Below are positions 1 to 5,417 of a DNA stretch of 6,155 bases, one piece after another. The notes under the pieces were generated by a model. It was not told the origin of the DNA, searched no databases, and saw only the letters and a program-made list of their open reading frames with translations. Both the position numbers and the translations under genes were made by a program. The DNA lies in the NCBI GenBank assembly GCA_036500145.1, contig DASYCO010000080.1, forward strand, positions 1 through 6,155. Direction: 5' to 3'. The DNA comes from CAMAVH01 sp036500145 (GTDB lineage Bacteria; Pseudomonadota; Alphaproteobacteria; SMXQ01). Position 1 is the stretch's first letter. Every line of letters starts with the position of its first letter.

Positions 1-43
1 GCGACGAGCGACCCGTCCAAAAATTCGCAGAGGGGATACTCAA

Positions 44-316
44 GTGAATAAGAACGATCTCGTGGCAGCGGTTGCGACCGGCACTGGTCTGTCGAAGACC
101 GACGCATCGAAGGCCGTCGATGAGGTGTTCGACGTGATCACGAAGTCGCTGAAGCAGGGCGACGACGTCCGCCTCGTCGGCTTCGGCACCTTCAACGTGG
201 TCAAGCGCGCCGCCAGCCAGGGCCGCAATCCCCGCACCGGCGAAGCGATCAGCATTCCGGCCTCCAAGCGGCCGAAGTTCACGGCCGGCAAGGGCCTGAA
301 GGACGCCGTCAACTAA
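44..316 (+). CDS. hupB: HU family DNA-binding protein (histone-like nucleoid protein)
   Basis: Encodes a complete 90-residue protein, the usual length for HU. HU is a small dimeric nucleoid protein that binds and bends DNA with little sequence preference. Visible hallmarks are the N-terminal MNKNDLV helix, the GFGTF turn at residues 46-50, and the DNA-contacting beta arm with RNPRTGE at 61-67, whose Pro63 is the residue that intercalates between base pairs in HU/IHF proteins. The protein ends KGLKDAVN, a typical HU tail. The start is GTG at 44: it gives the canonical MNKNDL start and has an AGAGGGG Shine-Dalgarno at about 29-35. An intrinsic terminator follows directly, so this is the last gene of its transcript. 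In many Alphaproteobacteria HU lies just after lon, but only 43 bp of upstream sequence is visible, so that is not confirmed. IHF is less likely because the sequence follows the HU pattern throughout. Confidence 0.97.
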   Translation: MNKNDLVAAVATGTGLSKTDASKAVDEVFDVITKSLKQGDDVRLVGFGTFNVVKRAASQGRNPRTGEAISIPASKRPKFTAGKGLKDAVN

Positions 317-336
317 GGCGCCTCCGCAAGACATCG

Positions 337-370
337 AAAAAGCCGGCCTCCTTCGGGACGCCGGCTTTTT
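337..370 (+). terminator. Rho-independent terminator of the HU gene
   Basis: GCCGGC at 342-347 pairs with GCCGGC at 360-365. After a single C-C mismatch the inner TCC/GGA stem closes on a TTCG tetraloop at 352-355, a very stable cUUCGg loop. Five A's precede the stem and five T's follow it at 366-370. It lies 20 bp after the HU stop codon. The A and T tracts are symmetric, so it could in principle also act on the opposite strand. Confidence 0.93.
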
Positions 371-426
371 CATGTCCGGTTCCCGCCTGTCCCGTTCGCC
401 GGCTGTTCTCCGCAGGCGGCGCGCGT

Positions 427-432
427 TATAAA
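427..432 (+). promoter_or_regulatory. Probable -10 box of the tRNA-Val promoter
   Basis: TATAAA matches the sigma-70 type -10 consensus at five of six positions in otherwise GC-rich sequence. A start site about 7 bp downstream would leave a leader of roughly 8 nt before the tRNA at 447. The -35 region near 404-409 is a poor match, so the call rests on the -10 box and its position between the HU terminator and the tRNA. Confidence 0.5.
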
Positions 433-446
433 GCCTGTGTCGTTAG

Positions 447-522
447 GGGCGGTTAGCTCAGCTGGTAGAGCACCACGTTTACATCGTGGCTGTCGGCGGT
501 TCGAACCCGTCACCGCCTACCA
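447..522 (+). tRNA. tRNA-Val (anticodon UAC)
   Basis: A 76-nt cloverleaf. The acceptor strands GGGCGGT (447-453) and ACCGCCT (512-518) pair with one G-T wobble at the end. The D arm is GCTC/GAGC. The anticodon stem is CCACG/CGTGG, with TAC at 480-482, reading GUA and related valine codons. The T stem is GGCGG/CCGTC with a TTCGAAC loop. The discriminator A519 is followed by an encoded CCA at 520-522. Confidence 0.97.
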
Positions 523-526
523 ACGA

Positions 527-547
527 CCGCCCGCCGACCGCGGGTGG
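527..547 (+). other. Hairpin immediately downstream of tRNA-Val
   Basis: Positions 527-534 (CCGCCCGC) pair with 540-547 (GCGGGTGG) over 8 bp with one G-U pair and a 5-nt loop. It begins 4 nt after the tRNA CCA. No T tract follows, so it does not look like a standard intrinsic terminator. It may be a processing or pause structure, or simply GC-rich chance pairing. Confidence 0.5.
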
Positions 548-595
548 AGAATGCGGCGCTAGACCGCTCGGAACGGACATACAGGGAGACGTCGC

Positions 596-1333
596 ATGGC
601 TTACACCAGCTGGCGCGGCACCGTGGGCGTGGTCAAACCGACCATGCGGCCCGGCGGCCTTGAAGAAGTCATCCGCATGCTGCCGGAAGGCATCTGCCTC
701 CTGCCGCTGTTCCTCGACATCCGGCGCGGCACGACCGAGGAATTCAAGGAGACGATGGTCCATTACGAGGCGGCCATCACCAAGCTCGCCGAGCAGAAGG
801 TCGACCTGATCCATCCCGAGGGCGCGCCGCCCTTCATGGTGCAGGGCTACAAGGGCGAACGGAAGCTGCTCGCCAAGTGGGAGAAGGCCTACAAGACGCC
901 GATCTTCACCTCGGGCACCAACCAGATCGCCGCCATGCAGGCGCTCGGCATCAAGAAGTTCGTCGGCGTCACCTATTTCAGCGGCGCCATCAACGACACC
1001 TTCGCGGCCTATTTCCGCGAGGCCGGCTTCGACGTGCTCGGCATGGAAGGCATCGAGGTGGCGTTCGACCAGGTCAGCGGCCTGTCGGCCCACGAGGTCT
1101 ACGCCCACACCAAGAAGGCCTTCCTCAAGCAGCCCAAGGCCGAGGCGATCTACATGCTGGGCTCCGGCTGGCGCGTGCTGGAGATCATCGACATCCTGGA
1201 ACAGGACCTCGGCGTGCCGGTGATCCACCCGGTTCCGGCGCGCTGCTGGGAAATCCAGCGCCGGCTCCACGTCCGCCAGCCGGTTCAGGGCCATGGCGCC
1301 CTGATTCGGGACATGCCGCCGCTGCCTGGATAA
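596..1333 (+). CDS. Asp/Glu racemase-fold protein (arylmalonate decarboxylase / maleate isomerase-like)
   Basis: Encodes a complete 245-residue protein, the usual size for this superfamily. The ATG has an AGGGAG ribosome site at 583-588. Recognisable parts are an N-terminal GVVKPT strand, a middle TSGTNQIAAMQALGIKKFVGVTYFSG segment whose Tyr127 seems to match the active-site Tyr of arylmalonate decarboxylase, and a C-terminal half with LGVPVIHPVPA and WEIQRRL. In enzymes of this superfamily a loop residue near 77 and one near 189 are catalytic cysteines (racemases use both, arylmalonate decarboxylase the second). By my hand alignment they are Gly77 and Gly189. The only cysteines are C34 and C217, outside those loops. 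The substrate is unknown, and the activity may differ from that of the named enzymes. It sits alone between two tRNA genes. No promoter of its own is evident in the 73 bp before it, so it may be read through from tRNA-Val. Family call fairly sure, function open. Confidence 0.78.
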   Translation: MAYTSWRGTVGVVKPTMRPGGLEEVIRMLPEGICLLPLFLDIRRGTTEEFKETMVHYEAAITKLAEQKVDLIHPEGAPPFMVQGYKGERKLLAKWEKAYKTPIFTSGTNQIAAMQALGIKKFVGVTYFSGAINDTFAAYFREAGFDVLGMEGIEVAFDQVSGLSAHEVYAHTKKAFLKQPKAEAIYMLGSGWRVLEIIDILEQDLGVPVIHPVPARCWEIQRRLHVRQPVQGHGALIRDMPPLPG

Positions 1334-1393
1334 GCGCTTGGAGTCGCGGAAAGATTCCTGACCAAAATCGGCCATTTATCGGCTGAAGCTTCC

Positions 1394-1422
1394 TTGACAG
1401 GGCAGGGGGCCTGAAGTAAACC
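1394..1422 (+). promoter_or_regulatory. Possible promoter upstream of tRNA-Asp
   Basis: A perfect TTGACA lies at 1394-1399. With a 17-bp spacer the -10 position is TAAACC (1417-1422), only a partial match. A start here would give a leader of about 85 nt before the tRNA, long for a tRNA gene but able to include the structures at 1463-1501. No better promoter was found closer to the tRNA. Confidence 0.35.
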
Positions 1423-1434
1423 AACGCACCCCAC

Positions 1435-1448
1435 GCCGGGCGGCTTTT
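1435..1448 (+). terminator. Weak possible terminator after the racemase-fold gene
   Basis: GCC (1435-1437) and GGC (1442-1444) can pair around a GGGC loop, followed by TTTT and further T-rich sequence. The stem is only 3 bp, so this is marginal. It lies about 100 bp beyond the stop codon. Confidence 0.2.
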
Positions 1449-1483
1449 GTGTTACTTTATCAAGCCTTCGGCGGGGCTCAGAT

Positions 1484-1501
1484 GTGGGCTCCAGAGCCCA
1501 C
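1484..1501 (+). repeat. Perfect inverted repeat just upstream of tRNA-Asp
   Basis: GTGGGCTC and GAGCCCAC form a perfect 8-bp inverted repeat around a central CA, ending 12 bp before the tRNA. A second copy of GGGCTC at 1474-1479 could pair with the same GAGCCC (1494-1499) instead, so two mutually exclusive hairpins are possible. No T tract follows. It could be an operator, a leader structure or a processing signal. Confidence 0.6.
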
Positions 1502-1513
1502 GTTCCGGGACTT

Positions 1514-1590
<77 letters not shown>

Positions 1591-1928
1591 CCGGTTTCAT
1601 CCGGTCCGATCCCGTCCATTCCGCTCATCGCTGTCATCATATCACGCGATTTTGAGGCCCTGAGAACGGGTCGCAGGACGCTCCGTCCATGCCGTCACGC
1701 TACATGGCGACGCGCATTATGCCGTTTTCGAAGAGTGGCCCGCGCAAGGGCCGGGCGATGCAAAAAGAGTCAATCTTCACTTCCCTTTAGCTCTAGCTAT
1801 TTCTATATTCGGCCCCGCTTGAGACCGCCGGAACATTCCCTTGTTTCGGCCACCGCGGTCGATCACCCCAACCGCCCCGCGGCGACCTCCCAGGCACTGG
1901 TTCGAACATCCCCGACGCGAAGGCCGAC
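1591..1928 (+). other. Non-coding stretch between tRNA-Asp and nuoA
   Basis: These 338 bp hold no convincing gene. The reading frame open from about 1735 runs on into nuoA in another frame and has no recognisable protein features. A short inverted repeat ACCGG/CCGGT (1590-1605) follows the tRNA but has no T run. GGCCC/GGGCC (1737-1752) is another short hairpin. The stretch 1760-1810 is clearly richer in A+T than its surroundings and holds the likely nuo promoter. The leader from there to nuoA would be about 110 nt. Confidence 0.7.
1781..1809 (+). promoter_or_regulatory. Probable nuo operon promoter with an embedded palindrome
   Basis: TATATT at 1804-1809 is a five-of-six match to the -10 consensus, in an A+T-rich pocket. 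With a 17-bp spacer the -35 is TTCCCT, a weak match. TTCACT at 1776-1781 is a better -35 but is too far away for this -10. The spacer carries the palindrome TAGCT-CT-AGCTA (1788-1799), a typical place for an operator. It is the only good promoter-like site before nuoA. Confidence 0.42.
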
Positions 1929-2294
1929 ATGGAAGCCCTGCTGCGCGAATATCTGCCGATTCTGATATTCCTCGGCCTCGCCGTGGCCCTTTCGGCCCTC
2001 ATGGTCGGCGCGTCCTACGTCGCCGCCCGCCAGCGCCCCGACAAAGAGAAGATCTCGCCGTACGAATGCGGCTTCGACCCGTTCGACGACGCGCGCGGCA
2101 AGTTCGACGTGCGCTTCTACCTGGTCGCCATCCTCTTCATCATCTTCGACCTCGAAGTGGCCTTCCTGTTCCCCTGGGCGATCACGCTGGGCGACGTCGG
2201 GCTCTTCGGCTTCTGGTCGATGGTGCTGTTCCTCGGCATCCTGACCATCGGTTTCATCTACGAGTGGAAGAAGGGGGCGCTGGAATGGGAATGA
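1929..2294 (+). CDS. nuoA: NADH-quinone oxidoreductase subunit A
   Basis: A complete 121-residue membrane subunit of respiratory complex I, the homologue of mitochondrial ND3. Three hydrophobic segments are visible at about residues 8-31, 62-84 and 90-111. Between the first and second lies the conserved loop with YECGFDP at 45-51, whose Cys47 corresponds to the ND3 loop cysteine near the quinone site. The second helix carries FDLEVAFLFPWA, with the conserved membrane Glu76. The start ATG has GAAGG at 1919-1923 as ribosome site and gives the expected short N-terminus. It is the first gene of the nuo operon and is followed by a 52-bp gap to nuoB. Confidence 0.97.
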   Translation: MEALLREYLPILIFLGLAVALSALMVGASYVAARQRPDKEKISPYECGFDPFDDARGKFDVRFYLVAILFIIFDLEVAFLFPWAITLGDVGLFGFWSMVLFLGILTIGFIYEWKKGALEWE

Positions 2295-2346
2295 GCGGCT
2301 GCCGCGCGCGCCGCATGATTTCCGTCCTCTCGCTTCGGAGAGTCGC

Positions 2347-2901
2347 ATGAGCCTGACTACCCAGACATCCTCGATCCTGACGCCGACCGTCGCCACGACG
2401 CCCGACCGCGGCGCCGTCATGCGCGCAATGGCCGACGAAGTGCAGAACAAGGGCTTCGTGCTTGCCAAGCTCGACCAGGTGGTCAACTGGGCGCGCACCG
2501 GCTCGCTCTGGCCGATGACCTTCGGGCTGGCCTGCTGCGCCGTCGAGATGATCCAGGCCGCGACCTCGCGCTACGACCTCGACCGCTTCGGCATGCTGTT
2601 CCGCCCGAGCCCGCGCCAGTCCGACGTCATGATCGTCGCCGGCACGCTCTGCAACAAGATGGCCCCGGCGCTGCGCCGCGTGTACGACCAGATGCCCGAG
2701 CCGCGCTGGGTCGTGTCGATGGGCAGCTGCGCCAACGGCGGCGGCTACTACCACTATTCCTATTCCGTCGTGCGCGGCTGCGACCGCATCGTGCCGGTGG
2801 ACATCTACGTGCCTGGCTGCCCGCCGACGGCGGAAGCGCTGCTCTACGGTCTGCTGCAGTTGCAGCGCAAGATTCGCCGCACGGGCACCATCGCCCGCTG
2901 A
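2347..2901 (+). CDS. nuoB: NADH-quinone oxidoreductase subunit B (cluster N2 subunit)
   Basis: A complete 184-residue subunit of the connecting module of complex I (PSST homologue). It carries the terminal [4Fe-4S] cluster N2, which reduces quinone. The four expected ligands are present: adjacent Cys63-Cys64 in LACCAVEM, Cys128 in GSCANGGG and Cys158 in PGCPPTAE. Other cysteines (102, 145) are not cluster ligands in the family. The first 30 residues, rich in Thr and Ser, form a variable N-terminal extension. The ATG has GGAGAG at 2337-2342. The stop codon is in the same reading frame as nuoC, and no other stop lies in the 63 bp between them. Confidence 0.98.
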   Translation: MSLTTQTSSILTPTVATTPDRGAVMRAMADEVQNKGFVLAKLDQVVNWARTGSLWPMTFGLACCAVEMIQAATSRYDLDRFGMLFRPSPRQSDVMIVAGTLCNKMAPALRRVYDQMPEPRWVVSMGSCANGGGYYHYSYSVVRGCDRIVPVDIYVPGCPPTAEALLYGLLQLQRKIRRTGTIAR

Positions 2902-2964
2902 TTTGCCGCCTGCCGATCGCCGTCCGCTAGTCCTTTAGTTTTTGAGTTCAATCCCGGCCCGCCG

Positions 2965-3600
2965 ATGAACGACGCTCTTCAAGACCTCGCCGACTACGTC
3001 ATGACCGCCCTTGGCGGCGCTGTGCTGTCGCACGAGATCCGCCGCGGCGAGCTCAGCCTGCTGGCGCGCCGCGACGACCTGCCGCGCGTGCTGACCTTCC
3101 TGCGCGACGACAGCAACTGCCAGTTCCGCCAGCTGCTCGACGTCTGCGGCGTCGACTATCCCGACCGCGAGGAACGCTTCGACGTCGTCTACCACCTGCT
3201 GTCGCTGCGCCAGAACCTGCGCGTCCGCGTGAAGGTGACGGCGAGCGAGACGACGCCGGTGCCGTCGGCCGTGACGCTGTTCAATTCCGCCGGCTGGTGG
3301 GAGCGCGAGACCTGGGACCTGTACGGCATCTACTTCGCCGGCCACCCGGACCTGCGCCGCATCCTCACTGACTATGGCTTCGAGGGCCATCCGCTGCGCA
3401 AGGACTTCCCGCTGACCGGCTTCGTCGAGCTGCGCTACGACGACGAGCAGAAGCGCGTCGTCTACGAGCCGGTGAAGCTGACCCAGGAATTCCGCAGCTT
3501 CGACTTCCTGAGCCCGTGGGAAGGCATGCTGCCCGGCGACGAGAAGGCCACGGTTTCCGCCGAGCCGCCGCCGCCGCCCGCGCCCGTCAAGCCGGCCTGA
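2965..3600 (+). CDS. nuoC: NADH-quinone oxidoreductase subunit C (30 kDa)
   Basis: A complete 211-residue hydrophilic subunit of the connecting module, which packs against NuoD. The family signature lies at about residues 113-150: ERETWDLYGIYFAGHPDLRR, then GFEGHPLRKDFPLTG. The region from about 164 to 188 (VVYEPVKLTQEFRSFDF and on) is of the alphaproteobacterial type. It ends in a proline-rich tail at 200-210, with five prolines in a row, probably disordered. NuoC is separate from NuoD here, unlike the fused enteric NuoCD. No good ribosome site precedes the ATG: the 18 bp before it are C-rich. No other in-frame start codon exists back to the nuoB stop, so this start stands. Confidence 0.97.
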   Translation: MNDALQDLADYVMTALGGAVLSHEIRRGELSLLARRDDLPRVLTFLRDDSNCQFRQLLDVCGVDYPDREERFDVVYHLLSLRQNLRVRVKVTASETTPVPSAVTLFNSAGWWERETWDLYGIYFAGHPDLRRILTDYGFEGHPLRKDFPLTGFVELRYDDEQKRVVYEPVKLTQEFRSFDFLSPWEGMLPGDEKATVSAEPPPPPAPVKPA

Positions 3601-3613
3601 GTAGGACAGTCCC

Positions 3614-4792
3614 ATGGCCGAACACCAGATCCAGAACTTCACGATGAACTTCGGGCCGCAGCATCCGGCGGCCCACGGCGTGCTGCGCCTCGTCCTCGAG
3701 ATGGACGGCGAGGTGATCGAGCGCGCCGACCCGCACATCGGCCTTCTGCACCGCGGCACCGAGAAGCTCATCGAGTACAAGACCTACCTGCAGGCCGTGC
3801 CGTACTTCGACCGCCTCGACTACGTCGCGCCGATGTCGCAGGAGCATGCCTTCGCGCTCGCCGTCGAGCGCCTGCTCGGCATCACCGCGCCGCGCCGCGC
3901 CCAGTACATCCGCGTGCTGTTCGCCGAGATCAGCCGCCTGCTGAACCACCTGCTGAACGTCAACAGCTTCGCCATGGACGTCGGCGCCATGACGCCGATG
4001 CTGTGGGCCTTCGAGGAACGCGAGAAGCTGATGGAGTTCTACGAGCGCGCGTCGGGCGCGCGCCTCCATGCGGCCTACTTCCGTCCGGGCGGCGTGCATC
4101 TCGACCTGCCGGTCAACCTGATCGACGACATCATGACCTTCGTCGAGGGCTTTCCGAAGCACCTGGACGACGTCGAGACGCTGCTGACCAACAACCGCAT
4201 CTTCCGCCAGCGCACCGTCGACATCGGCGTCTGCTCGGCCGACGACTGCTACGACTGGGGCTTCACCGGCCCGATGCTGCGCGGCTCGGGCGTCGCCTGG
4301 GACCTGCGCAAGTCGCAGCCCTACGACGTCTACGGCGAGATGGACTTCGACATCCCCGTCGGCAAGACCGGCGACTGCTTCGACCGCTACCTCGTGCGCA
4401 TGGAAGAGATGCGCCAGAGCCTGCGCATCATCCGCCAATGCTGCGAGAAGATGCCCGAAGGCCCGATCATGGTCGAGAACAACAAGATCGCGCCGCCGAA
4501 GCGCGCCGAGATGAAGCGCTCGATGGAAGCGCTGATCCATCACTTCAAGCTCTACACCGAGGGCTACCACGTGCCCGCCGGCGAGATCTACGCGGCCGTC
4601 GAGGCGCCCAAGGGCGAGTTCGGCGTCTACGTCGTGTCCGACGGCACCAACAAGCCCTACCGCTGCAAGATCCGCGCGCCGGGCTTCGCCCACCTGCAGG
4701 GCCTCGACTTCCTCTCCAAGGGACACATGCTGGCCGACATCGTCGCCATCATCGGCTCCCTCGACATCGTTTTCGGCGAGATCGACCGATGA
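3614..4792 (+). CDS. nuoD: NADH-quinone oxidoreductase subunit D (49 kDa, quinone-site subunit)
   Basis: A complete 392-residue subunit of the connecting module, related to the large subunit of NiFe hydrogenases. With NuoB it forms the quinone-binding pocket. GPQHPAAHG at 14-22 supplies His17 and His21. Tyr70 in DRLDY has the spacing to His21 seen for the quinone-binding His/Tyr pair of Thermus Nqo4 (38 and 87). Asp122 in MDVGAMTP matches the conserved Asp of that family. The C-terminus ends in DIVAIIGSLDIVFGEIDR, as expected for full-length NuoD. No hydrogenase-type NiFe cysteines are present, as is normal for NuoD. AGGA at 3603-3606 is the ribosome site, 13 bp after nuoC. Its stop overlaps the nuoE start in ATGA. 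Confidence 0.98.
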   Translation: MAEHQIQNFTMNFGPQHPAAHGVLRLVLEMDGEVIERADPHIGLLHRGTEKLIEYKTYLQAVPYFDRLDYVAPMSQEHAFALAVERLLGITAPRRAQYIRVLFAEISRLLNHLLNVNSFAMDVGAMTPMLWAFEEREKLMEFYERASGARLHAAYFRPGGVHLDLPVNLIDDIMTFVEGFPKHLDDVETLLTNNRIFRQRTVDIGVCSADDCYDWGFTGPMLRGSGVAWDLRKSQPYDVYGEMDFDIPVGKTGDCFDRYLVRMEEMRQSLRIIRQCCEKMPEGPIMVENNKIAPPKRAEMKRSMEALIHHFKLYTEGYHVPAGEIYAAVEAPKGEFGVYVVSDGTNKPYRCKIRAPGFAHLQGLDFLSKGHMLADIVAIIGSLDIVFGEIDR

Positions 4793-5415
4793 GCGTTTCC
4801 AGCGCCAACCACCAGCCCGCCTCGGGCGGCAAGCCGTTCGCCTTCGACGCCGAGATGAAGGCGCAGGCCGACAAGCACATCGCCAAGTATCCGGCGGGTC
4901 GCCAGCAGAGCGCGGTGATGCCGCTGCTCGACCTGGCGCAGCGCCAGAACGGCGGCTGGCTCAGCAAGGAAGCTCTGTCGCACGTCGCCGACGTGCTCGG
5001 CATGCCGCTGATGCGCGTCTACGAAGTGGCGAGCTTCTACACCATGTACAACCTGGCGCCGGTCGGCCGCCATCTCGTGCAGGTCTGCACGACGACGCCG
5101 TGCTGGCTGCGCGGGGCGAACGAGGTGGTCGCGGCCTGCGAGAAGCATCTCGGCATCGGCGTCGGCGAGACGACGGCGGACGGCCAGTTCACCGTCCGCG
5201 AGGTGGAATGCCTGGGCGCCTGCGTGAACGCGCCGGTGGTGCAGATCGCCGACGACTACTACGAGGACGTGTCGCCCGAGCACATGACGAAGCTGCTCGA
5301 CGCGCTGAAGCGCGGCGAGACGCCGAAGGCGGGCTCGCAGATCGGCCGCCAGACCTCGGCGCCCGACGGCGGGCCGCTGACCCTAAAAGACATTCCCGCG
5401 AAGCAGGGCGCCTGA
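4789..5415 (+). CDS. nuoE: NADH-quinone oxidoreductase subunit E (24 kDa, cluster N1a)
   Basis: A complete 208-residue thioredoxin-fold subunit of the NADH-oxidising module, carrying [2Fe-2S] cluster N1a. All four ligands are present: Cys100 and Cys105 in VCTTTPCW, and Cys141 and Cys145 in ECLGACVNAP. The N-terminal helical part includes YPAGRQQSAVMPLLDLAQ. The C-terminal extension (about 175-208), with GRQTSAPDGGP, is a tail type I associate with Alphaproteobacteria. The start ATG overlaps the nuoD stop by 4 bp, with GGCGAG at 4775-4780 as ribosome site. This suggests translational coupling and supports equal production of the two proteins. A longer reading frame opens upstream inside nuoD in this frame, but its translation resembles no protein, so the start at 4789 is preferred. 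Confidence 0.97.
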   Translation: MSVSSANHQPASGGKPFAFDAEMKAQADKHIAKYPAGRQQSAVMPLLDLAQRQNGGWLSKEALSHVADVLGMPLMRVYEVASFYTMYNLAPVGRHLVQVCTTTPCWLRGANEVVAACEKHLGIGVGETTADGQFTVREVECLGACVNAPVVQIADDYYEDVSPEHMTKLLDALKRGETPKAGSQIGRQTSAPDGGPLTLKDIPAKQGA

Positions 5416-5417
5416 AC

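Noticed and set aside
479..1375. Open frame of 298 codons on the - strand across tRNA-Val and the racemase-fold gene
   Set aside because: It runs through the tRNA and opposite a well-supported gene with a good ribosome site. Its product shows no family features.
519..1513. Possible island inserted at tRNA-Val with duplicated attachment sites
   Set aside because: No copy of the tRNA-Val 3' end is found before tRNA-Asp, and no integrase or mobile gene is present.
1735..1965. Small + strand open frame before nuoA (76 codons)
   Set aside because: It overlaps the start of nuoA in another frame, spans the likely promoter and shows no recognisable motif.
3571..3597. Proline-rich tail of NuoC as a new domain or fusion
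   Set aside because: It is a short low-complexity end after the complete family domain. Variable tails of this type are unremarkable in NuoC.
3587..4726. Long open frame of 379 codons on the - strand opposite nuoD
   Set aside because: It is the shadow of nuoD in GC-rich DNA. Its product is low-complexity, rich in Ala, Val, His, Asp and Leu, and the + strand encodes an unmistakable NuoD.
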